This document shows, piece after piece, positions 57,336-64,000 of a stretch of 64,000 nt of DNA. The notes under the pieces are model-generated. The model was given only the letters and a program-made list of their open reading frames with translations, was not told where the DNA came from and searched no databases. The stretch is from Trichuris trichiura (Eukaryota > Nematoda > Enoplea > Trichinellida > Trichuridae): positions 1,364,001-1,428,000 of the forward strand of contig JBAJFE010000025.1 in assembly GCA_037903355.1 (NCBI GenBank), given 5' to 3'. The position numbers were made by a program, and so were the translations under genes. Every line of letters begins with the position of its first letter. Position 1 is the stretch's first letter.

Positions 57336-59096
57336 TTACAGTATGACGGTGGGCCGCCTGGGAGACAAAATCTTAGTAAACTTTTTTCTCGAGCTGGAAA
57401 AAACAAAATGGCATTTGTTGCTTGAAGAAGTTCCGCGTAAAAACACGACAATTCCAACGAGCGTGCCTAAATCGGGACTGTAAATGAATTTGCATATCAA
57501 TAAGTGTTCGCCAGCTTTTATGGCCAACGCACGAAAGAATTGTTCATGCTCAGTAGTTTTATTCTTTTTATTAAAGTACTTTTAAATAAGCGGATGTAGT
57601 TTCAACCGTACGATAGAGCTACAAGCTTAGATGGATTGTTCAAAACATCACGTTTTGGAATGGTTAAATATGAAAATTACATTTAGCTGCTTCTAAGTTG
57701 TGATTCCGCTTGCCTATCAAAGTGCATGTTTAAGCGGCAGAACTTTTAGCTTTTTTCAACCGAGAGTTCTCCAGTAATTTCTTCCGGCTATCCTTTTTGC
57801 AGCTTAATTACACTTGTAATCACCGGCAGCGTAAATAGATCGTGAACAATTTTAGAACCCTCTAAAGCGCGCTTTTTATTTTTATTGCGCATTTTGAACA
57901 TTTTACAGGATACATACAGTATGAACTTGATTATCCGCAGTAAAAAATGTTTGACTTTTCCAGAAAATAAGAAAGGTTTGGTTGGTGCTATTCTCCGGCA
58001 GCAAATCGACCGTTTACCCTGAAGGTAATTTTCTTCTTTTTTTAGCGAGGTTTCTCTTTGCTATTGTTCCGCGTAGACATCCGAGCACGGGCTCAGCAGC
58101 TTCAGCGCTTTTGTTGGCACTTTTGTTCCTGCAAGCTTTGATTATTTCTTTATTTTATTCAGCCCTGTTGCTTTGTCGTTAAAGCAATAAGGCTGAATAA
58201 GCACTCTTAAAGAAACAGCCAATTTTTTCCGAAAATTTCAAATGCCCAATGCTACTACTACTAGGTTGTTTTCGTCTGTGCGGAAACCACAATCACTCCA
58301 GCCGTACTTTAATAAAATCAGAGACATTGTCCGCTTTAAACAATATTCGTCATTTGGTAGCTAAAAGACGCTAAAACTGCTTGAAGCAATTCTCCACTAC
58401 AGGTTGTTACAATTGTATTATCGCTTAATGGACCTATATATGGCCTTCTAGCTTTTGTCTTTAGAACGGTATTGTAAAGCAGGCTTTTATGAGATGATTC
58501 TCCTGAAATGTATGCTGATGCTTTTTGGTTTTGTTGAATTTGGTTGCATTAACCTATAACGTTCAGCAGGTTCTAATCTACAGTAACAAGGCCCATCTTC
58601 GTTGCCGTTTTGCCGTGGCGGTCCTCCGTTGCGGACTGAAATCAGCTCTATACCTTCCAGTACTCTAAACTCAAACCAACTTAACGGCGGCAAACGGCTG
58701 CGGTGAAACCTTCGTGATCTGATTTGGCATTATATCCATTGTTTACGCATATTCGGGAACGAGCAGCTGTATAGAGGTTGGGTTAACCGACTACAACTTA
58801 ATAGTACTCGAAAATTGAGACAAAACCGTCAAATTATCCGCATTTTTCTCCATACATGCACTGCCAAAGTCATACTGTACACACGCTTTTTTGGCTATTA
58901 CAATTTCCCTTAAAAGCATAGTGTTGGTAACCTTCTGCTGCGCGCTTTTACTTGTGGCAACAAAGAAAAACGCAATGCAGACGCAGTGGCGGGAAATGGA
59001 ATCGCAACGCATCCCTACAAATTGAAGTGATTATGCAATTTTCTTTAAAGAAAAGTTGACATTACGAGTTACGCTGCTAATCAATATTCATTAACG

Positions 59097-62000
59097 TTAT
59101 TTGTTCGTTTCCGTCTTGTTTTCCTTTGTATCATCGCCGAACAGTTGATGGTAGGTTTTATAGAGGGTGCTGTGAAACCAGTCCATGTAAAAGCGGTAAA
59201 CGTTGCAAACGACGGCATCTACGATAGAGTTGAAAACGAAGCAATGACAGAGACGGAGACGACTTACTGGGAAGTCTTTCGGCCATTTTTTGAAAATTTT
59301 CATACTTGTCCGTGTCCACGTATTGGCCAGTCAGTATGGCGGCATTGCAAGCGCCGTCGGTCGACTCGTCGCTTTGCAAACGACAACAGGCGTCGATTAT
59401 GTCCAGGTAAGGGCTCAAAAGGGTTAATTTGCATAAAACCAAAAACCTTTAAAACCGCGTACCACTCGTTCGCATTGTTCCTCTGCATTCCATTTTTGTT
59501 TTCATAATCGCATGAATGAACGCAAATGTAATTATTCTGATGATCCAGCTCGTACTCCAACCAATTTGCCGCCTGACGGGCATTCTCGACATTCTTTCTC
59601 AGTTGAGCAAGTTTTTCCATTGTACTCATTGTTATTATGAGAACATGATTGCCCGAACAGAGCATTTCCTTTATCAAATGGACTTGTTCGGTCAAGGCGT
59701 ATGGATCGGGTACTAAATGAACGGGAATATTGGGCATTGGGTCCTTCTCCTTAATAAGACCCTGAAAATTAATTCCAATAGCGCATCGATGAATGAAGAG
59801 CGCTTCTTCAAGAAACGTACGGCCATAGTTGACTTGAAGTCTTCTCGCAGTACGTTGTAAGATGTCGTAATGGTCTGTATGTTGGCAAATAGTTCGTATA
59901 AGAAAAGGAAAAGCTAAAAACATACTTTGGCATCGGGCGGGCAGACGAAAGTGTATGAAGAAGGATTGTAGGCGATGCGCGGCAGCCTTATGTAGATCAG
60001 ACCGTGGCCAAACGAAAGCAAACTGCAGATGCGCAGGAAGCACTATAAAAGCATTACCATCTAAGAGCGAATATGATTTTAAGATGAGCTTACAGCGGAT
60101 AAGTAATCAAATGAACACACTCGTTCGTCGCATATAAAACCTGCCTGAATGACGGCGTATAAATCAACGTCCTCAGGTAGCGCCACAGTTTGAAGCCAAT
60201 TGGACAAAGGAGTAGAAAATAATTGTACAGCTTCTTTTGCTAAAGGCGTATCTAAATAAGCGAAGTGCAAAATATGCCTTTTGGCCAATGGAACCATACC
60301 TGGAGCCTTGGCGACCTTAGCCAGTTCAGCCTCATTGGGAAGCGCGTTGAGTACATGGACTAATCGTGGCCATATATTCTTAAGCAACAGTAAAGCGTGA
60401 CTTGCCGCGGCAATTGATTAGAAATGCTACCATGTCCATGCTGTGAGTCAAGTTGGGATGGAGGCTTAGCCAGTCGCACATAATCTTCAAAACTTCCAGC
60501 CATCGTAGACGTTCAAGAGCGCCAAGTTTTTGAATGGTCACTGATACGTCCGTACTAAGTTTATGGGCAAAAAATTTAAATAATTCGGGCGCCAAAAGTT
60601 TTAAATAAGCTTTGCGTACTTTTCGCTCTCTTGCCCATCATTAGCGCGTTCAGGTTCTTCTGCAAAGCACAAAGCTATATACAGAGCGGGCTTTCAACTT
60701 AAGCGACCAAAACGCGTAAAAAGGCTAGCTTAGCCTAGGAATCCCGAATTTCTCAATGTACAGAGATTGGTTGTAACAAAAATGGCGGGAATTTAAAAAT
60801 ACAGCTTTGCGTCGCAATGCTGAAAACAAGAAGTCCGCTAAGGCTGTTTGGGTGCCGAAACAGAGAAGGTTTCGAAAGGAAGAAGTGACGAACAGGGGCT
60901 AAACCTTATTCAAAAGATATAGCTACGACTGCCATAATAGGACTATAACTTTAAGCCTGGCTAAAGTATTCTATTAATATAATATTCATAATTTGGCGTC
61001 CGGGAATCAATCTCCTTACCCGGCGGCGGGAAATCAGTTCCTTCAGGTTGCTTGTATGCATTCTCCGTCTTGGCGGGAAAAGCTAAGAAGAAGAGGAAGC
61101 TATTTTTCAACACATTGACAATGCACGATGCTTTCGTACGCCCGACGTCTATTTCGGCTAAGTTGTAGCAAATGGAAATGAAGTCTTGCACGGCGATAAC
61201 AACGGCTGAGAATAAGGAAAGCATCCAAGAAACGGCAACCACCATTAAGGGGATATCTCAAAAAAGCGACACCACTGGTTAGCCGTACGTTACAAGTGGC
61301 AACGACGTTACTATTCTTCTCTCGTAGATGCTTGATTAGCATTATTTGCATAGCAACTAGCAATCGAACTGTGGATGCGTTGAAATGGGCTGTTTCCATT
61401 CCCGGAAAGCGACAAAGGCAACAGTAGCGAAAACAGGCGTCAACAAAGCGTAGATGTTCTTGGCACAACGCCGAAATGTGCTTTACGGTACTGAAGCAAA
61501 GAAAGGGTAAAGTTACTTCACCGGCAAAGCTGGAAAGCGCATACCAGTTTGAAGGTGGTTTGTACAGGTAGTGAAAAACGTGCAAGCTCGAACAGGGGAA
61601 CAATTTTGTAGTGACGGCGTTTACCCTAAACACAACTTTTCGTTTTCCTTCTCTGCAATAGAGCGAGTAATAATAATAGTCGCTTACTGTAAGTATTCAA
61701 GCTTTTTAAGTTGATTTTCATGTTGGAAATATTGTTTGTCGTTAACTTCGAACAGATAGTCCAAGTACTGCTCGCCTTCTTTGCAGCCGTGCTCCACCTT
61801 TGTGCTATAAGCAAAGCATGCAGACGCATCTCACTCACTCACACACTTTCTCTCTCTTTTTTTGCACCTAAGTAAGTGGTAGAAAACAGCGTCAATGTGG
61901 GCATCCGCGTCGGCGCTCATTGAAGCTATTCTGCTGAATGAGGATCCTTCCATTGGTTTTAGATTGATTGCGCATCGATACAGTCGTTCGGAAGCCCAGA

Positions 62001-62571
62001 AACCTTGATTAAGCGACGTTGTGTTCAGGGTACTTAGTTGACGTACTGTAAAATCAATGCCAACGCCTAAAATGTCCTTGCAGGTAGTCGAAAGGTATGC
62101 AACTAACCCAAGTCTCCAAGGTGGATGTACGCTTTGTGCATAATGTCAAGAGTAAACTGATCCTGAACATTATCATCCTTAATTGAAATTGGATTCCATC
62201 GGTTGCCCACAGGTCCGGTCAGAGTGAGGTGACGAACTTCGTCGGAAGCTTTGCTGGCAATAGCTTTCATCAAAGCGCGATAGTACGTGGACGCGCTTGA
62301 AATCTTTTCCACAAGACGTTGTACTTGGGCCGGCTTTAAGCTCTACAAGTTGGCGGGAAAATGAGTGCGCTAACTTTTGGGCCCACCAGCTTACCCAGGT
62401 ACAACTGCAAGCCAATTGATAAGTGTCTTTGAATGTTATTCGCCAACATTGGGCCTCCGCTTCTCGGCCGCGTCCGTCCGGATCATTAAGCATTATACTT
62501 TCGTAGTCTTGTTGAAGCCTTGTTGAAGCATCAAATCGACCGTAGACGATTGGAGAACGACAGAGAAGCAC
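59097..62571 (-). CDS. smg-5: SMG5 homologue (nonsense-mediated mRNA decay)
   Basis: SMG5 pairs with SMG7 to bind phosphorylated UPF1 and promote decay of mRNAs with premature stops. The multi-exon minus-strand gene contains family blocks in order. Near 62520-62400 is GRGREAEAQCW, where human has YGRKAEELLW. Near 62330-62100 is the 14-3-3-like helical repeat ending AYIHLGDLG. Near 62030-61870 is ASERLYRCAINLKPMEGSSF...VFYHLLRC. Near 61400-61150 are hydrophobic helices. Near 60595-60400 is KIMCDWLSLHPNL. Near 60380-60320 is WPRLVHVLNALP. The C-terminal PIN-like domain (59760-59097) has HLVPDPYALTEQVHLIKEM and ARQAANWLEYEL, then ILTGQYVDTDKYENFQKMAERLP, and closes with FYMDWF. The last two exons are about 59413-59268 and 59218-59097. 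The 5' exon and start codon were not resolved; an acceptor may end at 62572. Confidence 0.85.
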
Positions 62572-62812
62572 CTACTCTGCTATTGCGGCTTCGGTTTCTG
62601 CGTTGAACATCACTGTCAACCGGTCGGGACTTCTCAGGCGAGCTATTAGAGCTTTTGTCTTTTTCTCGCATGTTCTCAAAAAAGGAAACCTTCGGGTGAT
62701 TAGCGGAAAATAGGCAGATTAGTTTTTGCAATCAAACTAAGCCTAAGCCTCGCTTGCAAAACGATCTTTCGTGCATAATTGAAGTGATGGAACAAAATGA
62801 ACGGACCCGTAG

Positions 62813-62841
62813 GACCCGCCGCTTCTCGAAAGCGGCGGGTC
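62813..62841. repeat. GC-rich perfect hairpin, 12-bp stem
   Basis: GACCCGCCGCTT and its complement AAGCGGCGGGTC flank CTCGA. It lies upstream of SMG5 and may belong to its promoter region. No T run follows. Confidence 0.75.
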
Positions 62842-63157
62842 AGCGTACGGGCGCCATGGAAATAAAAGCTGTCCGACTGCAACCCAAAAACCAACACCGA
62901 CAGCCGTTTGGTACTTTCAGTTATGGAGATGGGTCTAACCAGCTTTGGTTTCTTTTTTAATTGTCATCCCTGGCAACGCTCTGCTACAGAGTACTTATCC
63001 CTAGCAAGCGATGATAAGCAAACGATGACGTCATTAAGCAGAAGTATAAATATATAGCCTTCTATTGAATATGTGCGGCCCAATCAACCCGTAAAAATTT
63101 GGTCGTCTTAAGATACTGTATATCTAAATGACCTGTAGGTTGTAGCGGTAGTGATGA

Positions 63158-63186
63158 AGCGGGAAACTGAAATAACTTCCCGCCAA
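63158..63186. promoter_or_regulatory. paired inverted E2F-like sites
   Basis: GCGGGAAA (about 63161) and TTCCCGCC (about 63176) face each other about 7 nt apart, upstream of SMG5. The match is to the general E2F/DP consensus (TTTSGCGC-like, GCGGGAAA). Functional relevance is inference. Confidence 0.3.
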
Positions 63187-63430
63187 AAAGTTGTAGGAGA
63201 AAGCTGTAACTAATAAGCTGTGTTTTAGGTTTTTAAAGAACATACGTGTCGTGCGTAGGTGTACAATATACGGCAAGTTGGTTTTGCGTAAAAATTTTAC
63301 TCGTAGGAATGGTGCTTTTAAGCATACGCAAAATCTGAAAACACGGTACGGTTACCCTGGGGAACGTCAATGCCGCGATGCAAATTTTTACGTAGGACCA
63401 AATTGTAGATCTGCACGCATTCATCTAATC

Positions 63431-63613
63431 CAGTGTTTCTCAACGTGGGCCCTGGGGAGCCCTGGGAAATTTTAGGGGAGCCCTGGAAGCCAGGAGACCC
63501 TGGGGGATAATGCGGCAGGACATTGTCCCAATAAACGGTGGGCCCTTACAAGGACTAGGGGGCCCTGACAAGGCCTAGGGGAGCCCTGGGGCAAAAAAGG
63601 TTGAGAAACTATG
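63431..63613. mobile_element. hAT-type MITE, 183 bp, with 8-bp target duplication
   Basis: The element begins CAGTGTTTCTCAAC and ends GTTGAGAAACTATG (12 of 14 positions complementary). It is flanked on both sides by ATCTAATC (63423-63430 and 63614-63621), an exact 8-bp duplication typical of hAT insertions. The interior is made of repeated GGGGAGCCCTGG-like units with no coding capacity, so it must have been moved in trans. Confidence 0.93.
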
Positions 63614-63684
63614 ATCTAATCGAAATTGTTTTGACCTATGTCAAAAAGCTTTGTTTACAATTAAAGGTAAAAACAATAGGTTAC

Positions 63685-63839
63685 GTTCTGCCATACTCGT
63701 CTGCTAAAAGCGCTCTACAAAAATGATATTTCACTTACTCGTATAGGTCGTTCCATTGTTTTGCCATGCTTTCCTTATCCAAAGCGGGGACACTTAAGGG
63801 GCCCTTTCGTTTTCGCCGTCTTCCTCGGCGGTACGTCAT
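63685..63839 (-). CDS. two candidate exons of an unidentified minus-strand gene
   Basis: ATG at 63839 opens 101 nt (to 63739) encoding MTYRRGRRRKRKG... and ...MAKQWNDLYE, ending at a consensus GTAAGT donor. A TTGTAG acceptor then allows an in-phase 30-nt exon (63714-63685) giving EALLADEYGRT before GTAACC. The coherent splice signals and composition suggest a real gene start. I do not recognise the protein and could not find convincing further exons; the hAT MITE would lie in the next intron. Confidence 0.3.
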
Positions 63840-64000
63840 TGTAGCCTGACGTCACGCGTTAACTTGCTTAAATCTTTTTATTTTCGTTAGGCGTTATCGC
63901 TACCCTGAAAGATCCCTTTAATAGGGCGACATCCGAACGGACGGGCGAAAAATAGCCGTAAATGAGAGGCGCTTTGTTGCAATGGGATTTTGCTCGAATC

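Larger units (their letters stand above)
52472..59096. other. gene-poor region between KCTD and SMG5
   Basis: No recognised gene. Overlapping open frames of up to about 128 codons occur on the minus strand at 53174-53560 without recognised motifs. Repeats include TAG units at 53941-53964, an imperfect hairpin near 54009-54050, ATA units near 56168-56187, and a TTAGGC-type repeat at 57245-57335. Confidence 0.55.

Overview
The window is nuclear DNA of an animal, most likely a nematode. The evidence is multi-exon genes with GT-AG introns (many only 50-70 bp) ending in TTTCAG-type acceptors, a full UNC-53/neuron navigator gene, and scattered TTAGGC-like hexamers (the nematode telomere unit). The moderate GC content and many intronic mobile elements would suit a clade I nematode such as Trichuris, but that placement is inference. 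There are no operons in the bacterial sense, and no tRNA, rRNA or CRISPR was recognised.

Layout: 1-9300 has no recognisable gene, only simple repeats, a near-perfect 58-bp-arm palindrome (7482-7601) and a TTAGGC-type repeat. A very large + strand gene, an unc-53/NAV homologue, runs from about 9308 to 29471. I could join 27 coding exons in consistent phase into about 2087 codons: CH domain, long Ser-rich linker, coiled coils, and a C-terminal AAA+-type domain whose Walker A and Walker B motifs are both replaced. Its introns hold a perfect 56-bp-arm palindrome, a 1.15-kb foldback element and a (TAA)n/(TTA)n tract. A related 0.3-kb foldback lies just downstream (30302-30602).

A HABP4/SERBP1-family RNA-binding protein gene (vig-1-like, 7 exons) occupies 31619-33731 on +. 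UDP-glucose 6-dehydrogenase (sqv-4-like, 11 exons, two apparent GC-AG introns) occupies 38993-45022 on +; its first intron carries a complete but dead pogo/Tigger transposon (39466-41739) with TA target duplication. 45-51.5 kb is gene-poor and contains a six-copy 49-bp minisatellite. An intronless KCTD8/12/16-type BTB-H1 gene is at 51498-52325 (+). After another gene-poor stretch, a SMG5 nonsense-mediated-decay gene lies on the minus strand (about 62571 to 59097). At the right end there are two candidate minus-strand exons of an unidentified gene and a 183-bp hAT MITE with a perfect 8-bp target duplication.

The genes are functionally unrelated (cell migration/cytoskeleton, mRNA binding, glycosaminoglycan precursor synthesis, receptor-associated BTB protein, mRNA surveillance). 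The most interesting observations are the apparently ATPase-dead navigator AAA domain, a possible 24-nt microexon in the same gene, a family of foldback elements sharing a core, a TTAGGC-containing dispersed inverted repeat, and a striking excess of the octamer ATGCAAAT across the window.
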